From Caldiserica bacterium UBA4770 (GTDB lineage Bacteria > Caldisericota > Caldisericia > Caldisericales > Caldisericaceae): a stretch of 28,363 nucleotides of DNA. Under the pieces are notes generated by a model. The model ran no database searches, had not been told where the DNA came from, and saw only the letters and a program-made list of their open reading frames with translations. A program made the translations under genes and the position numbers. The stretch spans positions 39,202 through 67,564 of the forward strand of contig DHHO01000020.1 of assembly GCA_002403335.1 (NCBI GenBank), in the 5' to 3' direction. This document shows positions 13,045-21,902 of the stretch, one piece after another; the stretch's first letter is position 1; every line of letters begins with the position of its first letter.

Positions 13045-13956
13045 ATGAAAGTCGCTGCAGTTATTGTCACCCGAAACAGGCACGAATCTCTTATAGATTG
13101 TATTAACTCACTTTTGAATGCCTCAACTGCCCCGGCTGAAATTATTGTCGTTGATAATGCTTCTGAGGATAATACCCCCACTATTATAGCGGATAGGTTT
13201 CCTTCTATACACTTAATAACTCTTTCAAAGAATTTAGGTCCTGCAGGTGGAGGTGAAGTTGGGCAGAGATACGCATATGAGAAGGGATTTGATGCTGTGT
13301 GGATGATGGATGATGATGCAAAGGCTGGCCATGAAACTCTTACAAAACTTCTTGAGGTATTTGATGAGATAAAAGAGGAAATCGCAAATAACCCGATACT
13401 TTCACCAGTTGCCTGTAGAGACAAAGAATTGACACACCCATTCTACAATGTTCTCCGCTATAATAAGGTTGTAGGGATCCCAAGAAGGGTTGATGAAAAG
13501 GAGTACAAAAATAGGTATTTTGAGGTGAACATGGTGCCTATGTGCGGAATGTTTATCCCCAGGAAAGTATTTGAGATTTCAGGATTTGTAAGGGGAGATT
13601 TCTTCGGATGGTACGATGATACTGAATTTGTGCTGAGAGCACAGAAGAATGGATTCAAAGTGTTTGCGGTAACAGAGGCAAGAATATACCATGCGATTGT
13701 CCGTAGTACAAAAAAAATCTTTGGTAGGAACTTTACATTTATAAAGGGTAACCCTGATAGATTATATTATGGAACGAGAAATAACATCATCGCACAAAGG
13801 GAATTTTTACCCTGGTTTAACTTCTATTTTTTATTTCTGCCTGTATTTATTGTAAGAAGAGGTGTCTCTATCATTTTCTTCTATGAAAATAAAGGTGCTT
13901 TTCTAAAACATATGTTTAAAGGTGTTGGGGCAGCACTAAAAGAAATCTGGAAATAA
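13045..13956 (+). CDS. Family 2 glycosyltransferase
   Basis: A 303-residue GT2 (GT-A fold) transferase starting one base after the argS stop. The nucleotide-sugar binding start AAVIVTRNRHESLIDCI, the EIIVVDNASEDNT strand and NLGPAGGGEVGQRYA are typical of COG1216, the rhamnosyl/galactofuranosyl-transferase-like group. The metal-binding DxD motif is MMDDDA (Asp89-Asp91). GWYDDTEFVLRAQKNG near 190-205 is the acceptor-side ED motif, and a hydrophobic segment near 250-270 may associate with the membrane. The likely role is transfer of a sugar to a lipid-linked or surface polysaccharide; donor and acceptor are not predictable. It starts the envelope-oriented region, although it is transcriptionally attached to argS. 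Confidence 0.88.
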   Translation: MKVAAVIVTRNRHESLIDCINSLLNASTAPAEIIVVDNASEDNTPTIIADRFPSIHLITLSKNLGPAGGGEVGQRYAYEKGFDAVWMMDDDAKAGHETLTKLLEVFDEIKEEIANNPILSPVACRDKELTHPFYNVLRYNKVVGIPRRVDEKEYKNRYFEVNMVPMCGMFIPRKVFEISGFVRGDFFGWYDDTEFVLRAQKNGFKVFAVTEARIYHAIVRSTKKIFGRNFTFIKGNPDRLYYGTRNNIIAQREFLPWFNFYFLFLPVFIVRRGVSIIFFYENKGAFLKHMFKGVGAALKEIWK

Positions 13957-14131
13957 TTTTACCAAAACCCTACTCTCTCTATTTCATCTTCTCTCCTTGC
14001 TCTAATAGAGCGTGAAATAAATGCTTGCTTACGCAAGGAAAAGATTGCGGGACTAAAGATGTTTGAATAGATTGGTTTAAGCAGTAGTAATCTAATTCAT
14101 ATGGCTCCTTAATGATGCAATTCGAGGCCTG
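13957..14131. other. Intergenic region after the glycosyltransferase
   Basis: No gene is visible. There are short hairpins GCTCT-AAT-AGAGC inside an ATTTCA/TGAAAT outer pair, and CTTGC-TTAC-GCAAG. The first is a possible weak transcription end for the gcv-argS-GT operon, but it lacks a clear T tract. Confidence 0.4.
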
Positions 14132-14625
14132 AATAAGTTACGATACATATGAGACTGTTACCTTCATAAGAGATATTAGAGAGAAGCATCCAAGGATAGG
14201 CAAAGAAAAGGTAAAGAAGTTTCTTTATGAGTACTGTAGTAAAAATAGGAATAAAGACTGTCTCAGTGTCAACAACTGGGACAATCATCAAAAGGTATGA
14301 CTTAACGTTCGCTCCAACAAAAATAAACTATCATAAGAAATATTAAACATAACTTTATTTACCCAGGATGCCCAGGGATAAATGGTTTCATTGAAAGAGC
14401 AAACAGAACCTTGCAAGAGGAGTTCATAGATCTCCATCTTAATCTCTTGTTAGAAGACATTGATGAATTTAACAGAAGACTTATGAATTATCTTTTATGG
14501 TACAATACAGAAAGACCTCATAAAAGTTTAAACAATTTGACACCGATGGATTTCTTGCATTAATCCTCTGTATTCGCCGTATTTGCGAATCAAACATTAT
14601 CCAGAGTATCATATCTATGCAACCT
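14132..14625 (+). pseudogene. Transposase remnant, copy 1 (rve/IS481- or IS3-like)
   Basis: Broken frames encode parts of a DDE (rve) transposase: YETVTFIRDIREKHPRIGKE, then after a frameshift GIKTVSVSTTGTIIKRYDL (helix-turn-helix), then after a large internal deletion GFIERANRTLQEEFIDLHL and LLWYNTERPHKSLNNLTPMD, the C-terminal end with the catalytic Glu. The first two catalytic Asp residues are gone. A second frameshift or deletion near 14330-14345 is private to this copy. The same sequence recurs at 18000-18486 in the same orientation. The end has a hairpin ATTCGC/GCGAAT. Confidence 0.85.
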
Positions 14626-14635
14626 TTACAAACTC

Positions 14636-14663
14636 TTGACTTTTTTTTAAAAGTAAGTATTTT
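14636..14663 (+). promoter_or_regulatory. Promoter of the large surface-protein gene
   Basis: TTGACT (14636-14641, 5/6) and TATTTT (14658-14663, 4/6) with a 16-base spacer. It lies ten bases past the end of the transposase remnant, so expression may have been shaped by the insertion. Confidence 0.5.
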
Positions 14664-14712
14664 ATGAAGAGAATTGATTTGGCATAACAATATTATAAAA
14701 AAGGAGGATGTA

Positions 14713-17700
14713 ATGAAAAAATTTTTGGCATTAGTTATCGCGGCAGTAATGTGCATTTCAATCTTTACTTTCGGTTCACATCCCCTTAAAACAATCGCTC
14801 AAGCAACTGTAAACGAAAACGATATACCTGTTATGAACTCAAACATAGAACCGATAGCCCAATCAGTAAATTTGGAAGGGATTAATGCAGCCAGCATCAA
14901 ACAAACCAATGTGACAGAATACTATAAAAATCAAGATTCTATCACAAATCTTCTTTCAACGACAGCACCTGCTCCCGTGGGAACAACCTGGGCAAAAACG
15001 TATGGAGGAAGTAGTTATGAGGAGGCTTACTTTATCCAGCAGACGTCAGACGGGGGATACATAGTAGTAGGATATACTAACTCTTTCGGTGCAGGAAGTA
15101 CTGAGATTCTTATTATAAAGCTTGGTGCAAATGGTACCGTATCCTGGGCAAAAACGTATGGAGGAAGTAGTAGTGATTATGCTAACTCTATTCAGCAGAC
15201 AAAAGACAACGGATACATAGTAGCAGGATATACTTACTCTTTCGGTGCAGAAGGTACTGATATTCTTATTATAAAGCTTGGTGCAGATGGCACAGTAGAT
15301 TGGGCAAAAACGTATGGAGGAAGCAATGATGATTATGCTTACTCTATTCAGCAGACATCAGACGGGGGATACATAGTGGCAGGACACACTTGGTCTTTCG
15401 GTGCAGGGAATTACGATCTCTTTGTTATAAAGCTTGATGAAAATGGTACCGTATCCTGGGCAAAAACATATGGAGAAATTAGTAATGATTGGGCTAACTC
15501 CATCCAGCAGACATCAGACGGATACATAGTAGCAGGATCTACTTACTCTTTCGGTGCAAGCGTTGATTTCCTTGTTATAAAGCTTGATGCAAGTGGTGCC
15601 GTATCCTGGGCAAAAACGTATGGAGGAAGTAGTGGTGATGACTGGGCTTACTCCATCCAGCAGACGTCAGACGGGGGATACATAGTAGCAGGATATACTG
15701 ACTCTTTTGGTGAAGGGTTTTACGATCTCTTTGTTATAAAGCTTGATGCAAGTGGTGCCGTATCCTGGAAAAAAACGTATGGAGGGAGTAGTTATGACCG
15801 GGCTTTCTCCATCCAGCAGACATCAGACGGGGGATACATAGTGGCAGGATATACTAACTCTTTCGGTGCAGGAAATAATGATATCCTTATTATAAAGCTT
15901 GATGCAGATGGCACAGTATCCTGGGCAAAAACGTATGGAGGAAGTAGTGGTGATGACTGGGCTTACTCCATCCAGCAGACGTCAGACGGGGGATACATAG
16001 TAGCAGGATCTACTTACTCTTTCGGTGCAGGGGCTGATTTTCTTGTTATAAAGCTTAACTCAAACGGCGAGATCGGAGGAAGTTGCAGTTATCTTCAGGA
16101 CCACACCACCGATGTTGCTGTTAATTCCTGGAATAATATAACTGAAAAAAGCTGGACTACTTTATCAACAACATCGATAGCAGATCTTGGAGCCGAAGCC
16201 ACTGTAATCCCTAACTCGCGGACAATTCAACCAAATACAATTTGTGAAGGTTCTGTTACTGTGACCTTCAACTACAACTATGCTGGTGCAACAGAACCTT
16301 ATACCACTAGGTATACTGATTACAATACATCCCTTGGCTCTAATATGCCAACTCCTCCAACCCGTACTGGTTACACCTTTGCAGGCTGGAACACCAATGC
16401 AGATGGAACTGGTGATACATTCACAAGCAGCACTCTTGTTACAGCTGATATAACTGTCTACGCACAGTGGACAACCAATGCCTACACTGTGACCTTCAAC
16501 TACAACTATGCTGGTGCAACAGAACCTTATACCACTAGGTCTACTGATTACAATACATCCCTTGGCTCTAATATGCCAGCAAACCCAACCCGTACTGGTT
16601 ATACCTTTGTAAGCTGGAACACCAAGGCAGATGGAACTGGTGTTACATTCACAAGCAGCACTGTTGTTACAGCTGATATAACTGTCTATGCACAGTGGAC
16701 AAGCAATACCTACACAATAACTGCTTCTGCAGGTCCCGGTGGCTCAATCACACCTTCAGGTGCCGTTACTGTAAATTACGGTGAAAGCCAATCCTTTACC
16801 ATTACGGCAAATCCTGGTTACCTTATTGCAAGAATATTAGTTGATGGTAAACCTATTTCATTTAATAATCCGTTTAAATACACTTATACATTTACTAATG
16901 TTAAAGCCGACCACACTATAACAGCAGAATTTATGAAGCAACCAGATGTTATCCCTCCTGCACTTACTCTGCTTACAACTGGTGGTATTGAAATTCTTTC
17001 TCCTGACGGATTAATTAGAATAAATACTCCTACACTTACCTTTACAGTTCAGGCAACTGATGAATCAGGCATAGCAAGAATGGTCGTTAAGGTAAATGGT
17101 GTAATACAAATTGACAAGAACAGCCTTGACCCAACCATTACACCTTCTGAAGGTATGAATACAGTTGAAGTAACAGTCTATGATACCTATGGAAACTATG
17201 CAACGAAATCATTCAAAGTATTAAAAGATACACAAGGACCCACCATTGTATTACCACCAGATCTTCCTCAAACAGTTTCTTCTAATACCTTCACCCTTAA
17301 AGGTACAGTGATTGACAATGTATCAGGCATCTCAACACTTACCGTCAATGGTAAACCTGTTATTCCAACTCTTAACGGAAGCTTTGAATTACAACTTACT
17401 CTTACTCAGGGTACAAATATCATTGCTATAGTTGCAGTGGATAAATTAGGTAACAAAACTACCAAAACAATTACCCTTTCATATAACATTTCTCAATCCA
17501 AATCCTATATCATTATCCTTAAAGTTGGTGATCCTCATATTAATATAAATGGTATAGAGAAAACTATCGATGCTCAGAGTAGTAAACCTATTATAAAGAA
17601 TGATAGAACCCTTCTTCCAATAAGAGTCATCATTGAATCTTTGGGTGGCACTGTTGAATGGGATAACACTCAAAGAAAAGTAACAATTTCTCTTGGCTAT

Positions 17701-17904
17701 AATACCATAGAGCTCTGGATAGGTAAGAATACTGCTAAAGTAAATGGTGTGAATAAGCCAATTGATTCAACCAATTCAAAAGTTGTACCTGAAATCATCA
17801 ATAGCAGAACCTATCTACCTATAAGATTCATTTCTGAAAACCTTGGTGCAAATGTTAATTGGGATAGTGAAACACAAACAATTACAATCTACTACTGGCC
17901 ATAA
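14713..17904 (+). CDS. Large secreted repeat protein: propeller-like repeats, InlB B-repeats, Ig-like modules, copper-amine-oxidase-like C-terminus
   Basis: The 1063-residue protein begins with a signal peptide (MKKFLALVIAAVMCISIFTF); AAGGAGG (14701-14707) marks ATG 14713, while an earlier in-frame ATG at 14674 has no site. Residues about 93-455 hold seven repeats of about 52 residues with the pattern WAKTYGGS..D.A.SIQQTSDGGYIVAGYT.SFGAG..D..VIKLD..G, probably a seven-bladed beta-propeller. Residues about 517-668 hold two InlB/Listeria-Bacteroides B-repeats (YTFAGWNTNADGTG, VYAQWT). A divergent InlB-type module (about 667-740) and two Ig-like modules (about 750-925) follow. The end (about 935-1063) has two copper amine oxidase N-like units, RTLLPIRVIIESLGGTVEW and RTYLPIRFISENLGANVNW. 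The layout suggests a cell-surface stalked binding or adhesion protein; ligand unknown. Transposase remnants lie on both sides. Confidence 0.9.
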   Translation: MKKFLALVIAAVMCISIFTFGSHPLKTIAQATVNENDIPVMNSNIEPIAQSVNLEGINAASIKQTNVTEYYKNQDSITNLLSTTAPAPVGTTWAKTYGGSSYEEAYFIQQTSDGGYIVVGYTNSFGAGSTEILIIKLGANGTVSWAKTYGGSSSDYANSIQQTKDNGYIVAGYTYSFGAEGTDILIIKLGADGTVDWAKTYGGSNDDYAYSIQQTSDGGYIVAGHTWSFGAGNYDLFVIKLDENGTVSWAKTYGEISNDWANSIQQTSDGYIVAGSTYSFGASVDFLVIKLDASGAVSWAKTYGGSSGDDWAYSIQQTSDGGYIVAGYTDSFGEGFYDLFVIKLDASGAVSWKKTYGGSSYDRAFSIQQTSDGGYIVAGYTNSFGAGNNDILIIKLDADGTVSWAKTYGGSSGDDWAYSIQQTSDGGYIVAGSTYSFGAGADFLVIKLNSNGEIGGSCSYLQDHTTDVAVNSWNNITEKSWTTLSTTSIADLGAEATVIPNSRTIQPNTICEGSVTVTFNYNYAGATEPYTTRYTDYNTSLGSNMPTPPTRTGYTFAGWNTNADGTGDTFTSSTLVTADITVYAQWTTNAYTVTFNYNYAGATEPYTTRSTDYNTSLGSNMPANPTRTGYTFVSWNTKADGTGVTFTSSTVVTADITVYAQWTSNTYTITASAGPGGSITPSGAVTVNYGESQSFTITANPGYLIARILVDGKPISFNNPFKYTYTFTNVKADHTITAEFMKQPDVIPPALTLLTTGGIEILSPDGLIRINTPTLTFTVQATDESGIARMVVKVNGVIQIDKNSLDPTITPSEGMNTVEVTVYDTYGNYATKSFKVLKDTQGPTIVLPPDLPQTVSSNTFTLKGTVIDNVSGISTLTVNGKPVIPTLNGSFELQLTLTQGTNIIAIVAVDKLGNKTTKTITLSYNISQSKSYIIILKVGDPHININGIEKTIDAQSSKPIIKNDRTLLPIRVIIESLGGTVEWDNTQRKVTISLGYNTIELWIGKNTAKVNGVNKPIDSTNSKVVPEIINSRTYLPIRFISENLGANVNWDSETQTITIYYWP
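14989..16077 (+). repeat. Seven tandem coding repeats (propeller-like)
   Basis: Seven in-frame units of about 150-160 bases. Units 5 and 7 share a 94-base perfectly identical block (15601-15694 and 15916-16009), 315 bases apart. Unit 4 is shorter and has lost a Gly of the DGG turn and part of the SFGAG loop. Confidence 0.9.
16261..16716 (+). repeat. Two tandem 228-base InlB-type coding repeats
   Basis: Unit one (16261-16488) and unit two (16489-16716) are nearly identical in DNA, with long identical stretches at their starts, showing a recent duplication inside the surface-protein gene. Confidence 0.88.
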
Positions 17905-17931
17905 GAAACATTAATAAGAAATATCATTTTA

Positions 17932-17958
17932 AGGGGAGGCACTAACCTCCCCTCTTTT
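17932..17958 (+). terminator. Rho-independent terminator of the surface-protein gene
   Basis: A perfect 8-bp stem AGGGGAGG/CCTCCCCT with loop CACTAA, followed by CTTTT, 28 bases after the stop codon. Confidence 0.88.
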
Positions 17959-17999
17959 AATTAAAGTTTTCCTCAAAACTTTTCATTTTTTTAAAGATA

Positions 18000-18486
18000 A
18001 ATAAGTTACGATACATATGAGACTGTTACCTTCATAAGAGAACACCCAAGAATAGGTAAAGAAAAGATAAAGAAGTTTCTCGATGAATACTGCAGTAAAA
18101 ATAGGAATAAAGACTGTCTCAGCGTCAACAATTGGGAAGATCATCAAAAGGTATGACTTAACGTTCGCTCCAACAAAAATAAATTATCTTAAGAAAAGAA
18201 TGATTAAACATAACTTTATTTACCCAAGATGTCCAGGGGTAAATGGATTCGTTGAAAGAGCAAACAGAACCTTGCAAGAGAAGTTCATAGATCTCCATCT
18301 CAATCTCTTGTTAGAAGACATTGATGAATTTAACAGAAGACTTATGGATTATCTTTTATGGTACAACACTGAAAGACCTCATAAAAGTTTAAATAATTTG
18401 ACGCCGATGGATTTCTTGCATTAATCCTCTGTATTCGCCGTATTTGCGAATCAAACATTATTCAGAGTATCATATCTATGCAACCT
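18000..18486 (+). pseudogene. Transposase remnant, copy 2 (rve/IS481- or IS3-like)
   Basis: Near-identical to 14132-14625 and in the same orientation. The readable part at 18083-18424 runs from the helix-turn-helix (GIKTVSASTIGKIIKRYDL) straight into the C-terminal end of the rve domain (GVNGFVERANRTLQEKF, LLWYNTERPHKSLNNLTPMD). The central part with the first two catalytic Asp residues is deleted. A one-base frameshift before GIKTVS is shared with copy 1. The protein cannot be an active transposase. Confidence 0.85.
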
Positions 18487-18609
18487 ATGCATTGCCTTGT
18501 AATTTTTCAGAAAAGTCATAAAATTCCTTATAGTAATACAAATCCTTCAATTTAGGAGTAGATGATTTGAAAAGTGAGAAGGTAAGTTTTAACTTTATGG
18601 GAGGTAGAT
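18487..18609. other. Leader region of the DUF4330-like gene
   Basis: No gene or convincing promoter is seen in this short AT-rich stretch. GGGAGGT at 18599-18605 is the ribosome binding site of the next gene. Confidence 0.4.
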
Positions 18610-19077
18610 ATGCTTAAAAAAATTGTTATACCCTTAGTTATTGTTGTATTTTTGGTTGCAACAGTTTTAGTTATTTACAAGGTTCTAAATCCTAAAGATC
18701 CTGAGGTGCTTTCGCAGGGTAATTATATTGAAGCCACATTTATGTCCGATCCACTTACTCCCTTGGACCCTAATACTGCAAACTCAGTGAAAGTTGGTGG
18801 AACGATTTATGATCCACAGGGAAGACCGAGTTTCGAAATAACTGATGTAAAGATAACTCCAATGAAAGTTTGGAATCCAGATTCGAGCGGCAAATTAGTT
18901 GAATCAACACATCCTTACTTTGTTTCGGTTTATATCACAGCGAAATCTATAAATAAAAAAGCCGCCTGGGCATACCCTTATGGAACTGACTTAATTCTTT
19001 CTGGAGCTCACCTTGCAATTTATGGTGATAATTGGAAGTTTTGGGCAGTCATCCTAACTGTGAAGGATATAAAGTAG
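18610..19077 (+). CDS. Membrane-anchored DUF4330-like protein
   Basis: A 155-residue protein with one N-terminal membrane segment (about residues 4-25, KKIVIPLVIVVFLVATVLVI) and an extracytoplasmic domain. The pattern TPLDPNTANSVKVGGTIYD, then FEITDVKITPM, PYFVSVYITAKS and YGTDLILSGAHLAIYG agrees with what I recall of DUF4330, small anchored proteins often found next to polysaccharide polymerase genes. No function is established. GGGAGGT precedes the ATG, and the stop is one base before the next gene, an O-antigen-ligase-like protein, so the two probably act in the same envelope polysaccharide process. Confidence 0.72.
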   Translation: MLKKIVIPLVIVVFLVATVLVIYKVLNPKDPEVLSQGNYIEATFMSDPLTPLDPNTANSVKVGGTIYDPQGRPSFEITDVKITPMKVWNPDSSGKLVESTHPYFVSVYITAKSINKKAAWAYPYGTDLILSGAHLAIYGDNWKFWAVILTVKDIK

Positions 19078-19078
19078 T

Positions 19079-20293
19079 ATGCTCACTAAGGAGTTTAAAA
19101 AATACTTTAGTTACTTTGTTTTTGTAGTTTTAGGTTTTTTCCCTTTTATTGATTATTTTATAAGGAAGTTTAATCTACCTTTTTCAAACCTGTGGGATGA
19201 TGCCTTTATAGCTCTTACTTTTTTGGTGTCACTTTTTGTTGGTGCTAAAAAAATAAAGAAGCTACTTAATAACCCCACTTTCCTTTTTGCTGTCCTTTTC
19301 CTTTCAATGAGCTTATTCTCGCTTTATTTTAATAATTATTCAATTTTTATATACATCAATGAAGCAAGAATATTATTTGAGCCATTCTTTATATATGTTG
19401 CCATATTACTTTTAGAACCTGAAAAAGAAGAGATACATTTTTTCATAAAGTCCTTTGTTCTATCCTGTTGTCTGCTTTCCCTGCATGGAATGTACCAATA
19501 TATCACAAAAGTTCCTACTCCTCCTGAATGGGTCGACAAAGATCTCGAAGGAGGAGTTATAACAACAAGAGCCTTTTCCATTCTACGTGGCCCAAATATA
19601 CTTGGAGATTATCTTGAGCTTTCTCTTCCCCTGCCGCTTATTTACCTGTTTAAGGAAAAGAGTCAATTGAAAAAGGCTCTGTGGGCTATTCCGTTTCTTG
19701 TTATTGGTGGTGGTTTAATTGTTACTTTATCAAGGTCTGCCTGGATATCTTCTGCGTTTTCTATTTTTGTAAGTGCTTTTTGGTTGAGTCATCTATTAGG
19801 CATTATTGTTATTTTGGTTGCGGGGATGTTACTTGTATTTGTGAAACCTATCAGGATAAGAATACTATCTCTTTTTACAAGAACATACCTTGAGAAAAGC
19901 ATGGGAAGTGGGGGTCGCATATACCAGTGGACTTCCGGGATTATAAATACATCAGAACATCCACTTCTTGGAACTGGCTTGGGGACATATGGAGGTGTTG
20001 CCTCTTATTCCTATGGTTTTGTTGCAAGGCGTTCTATAGATAGTGCTTACATTAAAGTGCTTTCTGAAACAGGATGGCTTGGCTTCATTTCTTTTGTACC
20101 CTGGGTTTCTTGGGGTGTTGGCTCAATTCTAACAAGGTTTAGAGACGAGAAAGATGTTATATTTCTCTTTATTGGTGCAGGACTCCTTGCTTTCCTTTTA
20201 AATTTGTTTACCCAGAATATATTCATTGCTATGGGACAGGGAACTGCTGTATTCTGGGCTTTAACAGCAGTAGGGATAGTCTACCATAATTAG
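19079..20293 (+). CDS. O-antigen ligase/polymerase-like membrane protein (Wzy-C family)
   Basis: A 404-residue polytopic membrane protein with about ten hydrophobic segments spread over its length. A large extracytoplasmic loop in the second half carries GGRIYQWTSGIINTSEHPLLGTGLGTYG (split: GGRIYQWTSGII, then SEHPLLGTGLGTYG), the Wzy_C signature of O-antigen ligases (WaaL) and polysaccharide polymerases. The activity would be joining or polymerising undecaprenyl-linked glycans on the outer face of the membrane. Ligase and polymerase cannot be told apart from sequence. It follows the DUF4330-like gene by one base and precedes a glycosyltransferase, forming a small polysaccharide cluster. Transfer of glycan to the large surface protein is conceivable but unsupported. 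Confidence 0.85.
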   Translation: MLTKEFKKYFSYFVFVVLGFFPFIDYFIRKFNLPFSNLWDDAFIALTFLVSLFVGAKKIKKLLNNPTFLFAVLFLSMSLFSLYFNNYSIFIYINEARILFEPFFIYVAILLLEPEKEEIHFFIKSFVLSCCLLSLHGMYQYITKVPTPPEWVDKDLEGGVITTRAFSILRGPNILGDYLELSLPLPLIYLFKEKSQLKKALWAIPFLVIGGGLIVTLSRSAWISSAFSIFVSAFWLSHLLGIIVILVAGMLLVFVKPIRIRILSLFTRTYLEKSMGSGGRIYQWTSGIINTSEHPLLGTGLGTYGGVASYSYGFVARRSIDSAYIKVLSETGWLGFISFVPWVSWGVGSILTRFRDEKDVIFLFIGAGLLAFLLNLFTQNIFIAMGQGTAVFWALTAVGIVYHN

Positions 20294-20347
20294 GCTTATT
20301 ATTTTTAAGACTGTGATTTTTGATGGTCTTTAGCGAGATGTTATATT

Positions 20348-21469
20348 ATGCGAAAAAGGGATATACTTTTCTTATCTACAAATCTGTTTAATCCTTATAT
20401 GCCTTTAAGAAAGTATTGGTTTTCAAAATCCTTTAATGAAAATGGCTTTCGCGTGGTTTTTGTTGAATTTCCTTATACTTATCTTGCTTATCTAAAAAGA
20501 GGTTTTAAATTAGAAAACACCACAAAATTAGAGAGAATTTCTGACGATTATTTTGTATTAAAGAGCTTCCCAATTCTTCCGTTTTTCAAAAAGTATAAGT
20601 TCATAAACCGGATTGACAATAAACTGTTTTATAGTTTCATTAAGCAAAATTTAGAAGAAATTGGTTTTAATCCAGATTTAGTTTGGACTTATCCTCCATT
20701 TTTTCCTGATGCACTAACATATTTCAATGCGAAAACGGTATATGATTGTGCTGATGATTATGCAAGCCTCCCGGGTTTAATTAATCCCAATTATGTTTTA
20801 GAACTTGAGCGGAGGACTGTAAACACAGTGGATAAGGTTATTGTTACGGATAATCCTTATTTAGAGGAGAGGTTGAGGAATTTTGGCAAAGAGCCACTTA
20901 TTATCCCAAATGGCGTTGATTATAAACTGTTTTCAAGTTGGCTTGAAAAAAAAGACAATGTCGAGCACAAAAAGAGGATTATATATGTAGGAAATGTTAG
21001 CTTTTGGTTTGACTTTGAGCTTGTACATAGAATTGCAAGTGCTTTTAAGGATTTCGAAATAATGATTGTGGGATTTGCCTCTGTGGACATTTCCTCTTTT
21101 AAGAAAGACCCTAACATAAACTTTGTTGGCAAACTAAAACAGGAAGAGTTTGTCGGTTTATTGTCAGAATCTTCCGTTGCAATAATTCCATTTAAGGTGA
21201 ATGAATTAACCAGGAAAGTTGATCCTCTTAAAGTTTATGAATATCTTGCTGCAGGTGTTCCTGTTGTGTCAACCTCTGTTGGCAATATTTCAAAATTGCC
21301 TGTTTATATAGGTGAAGATTATGATGATTTTATTGAAAAGATAAAGGATGCAATAGAAAATGATAGCCTTGAAAAAAGGGAAAAACAAACGCTTGAAGCA
21401 AGAAAGTTTTCCTGGGAAGAACGGGGAAAGGTCATTTTAGATATTGCAAGGGAATTACTTTCGGATTAG
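20348..21469 (+). CDS. Family 4 glycosyltransferase (TuaH-like)
   Basis: A 373-residue GT-B fold transferase. The N-terminal acceptor domain has VYDCADDYASLPG (about 131-143), a pattern typical of TuaH-like teichuronic acid or exopolysaccharide glycosyltransferases. VIVTDNPYLEERL and LIIPNGVDYKLF mark the domain junction. The C-terminal donor domain has RIIYVGNVSFWFDFEL, NFVGKLKQEEFVGLLSE and the nucleotide-sugar motif KVDPLKVYEYLAAGVPVVST, with the GT4 Glu. The product is cytoplasmic or membrane-associated and adds a sugar to a lipid-linked precursor. A decayed relative lies about 0.4 kb downstream (21903-22369). Confidence 0.88.
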   Translation: MRKRDILFLSTNLFNPYMPLRKYWFSKSFNENGFRVVFVEFPYTYLAYLKRGFKLENTTKLERISDDYFVLKSFPILPFFKKYKFINRIDNKLFYSFIKQNLEEIGFNPDLVWTYPPFFPDALTYFNAKTVYDCADDYASLPGLINPNYVLELERRTVNTVDKVIVTDNPYLEERLRNFGKEPLIIPNGVDYKLFSSWLEKKDNVEHKKRIIYVGNVSFWFDFELVHRIASAFKDFEIMIVGFASVDISSFKKDPNINFVGKLKQEEFVGLLSESSVAIIPFKVNELTRKVDPLKVYEYLAAGVPVVSTSVGNISKLPVYIGEDYDDFIEKIKDAIENDSLEKREKQTLEARKFSWEERGKVILDIARELLSD

Positions 21470-21499
21470 AAAGAAGATTATGTTCATTGGACAGTTTGT

Positions 21500-21875
21500 A
21501 ACAAGATTGAAGAAGCATCTTAACTCAACTTTATTAAGCAGGAAATCAATCATAATAAGGTCAATAGATTTATAAATGAATTCCATCTATTGAGTTCAAA
21601 ATCTGTGAAATATGGACTTGATATAAGAAGATTCAAGGAATAAAGGCTTTAGGTATTAAGACCTGATAAAGTATGGGAAATAGATATTAAATGTCCATAT
21701 ATCAATGGAGCAACAAGGAATGCTTTTTATGCAATTCAACAAGAGACTTGAATCTGGTACCTTTGAAGAATGACATCTGAAGCCCAAAGAATTGATAACA
21801 TTCTATGAAAGGATTTATTCTGTGGGCTATGGGAATGTTGTAAAGAGTGCAGTAGAAGTATTGACACATTAATTC
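21500..21875 (+). pseudogene. Degraded transposase remnant (rve type)
   Basis: No intact gene remains. The clearest piece (about 21659-21750) reads RPDKVWEIDIKCPYINGATR followed by NAFYAIQQ and a stop, which matches the start of an rve catalytic core with its first Asp (usually W-x-x-D-I-K-Y). Shorter fragments in other frames lie on both sides. This is the part of the domain deleted from the two other remnants, so it may derive from a related element. Confidence 0.6.
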
Positions 21876-21902
21876 AGGTGATTATACTAAGTAGGATATA
21901 AT

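Noticed and set aside
14989..16077. CRISPR-like spacing of repeats
   Set aside because: The repeats are in frame, about 155 bases long and encode a conserved protein pattern; no CRISPR array is present in the window.
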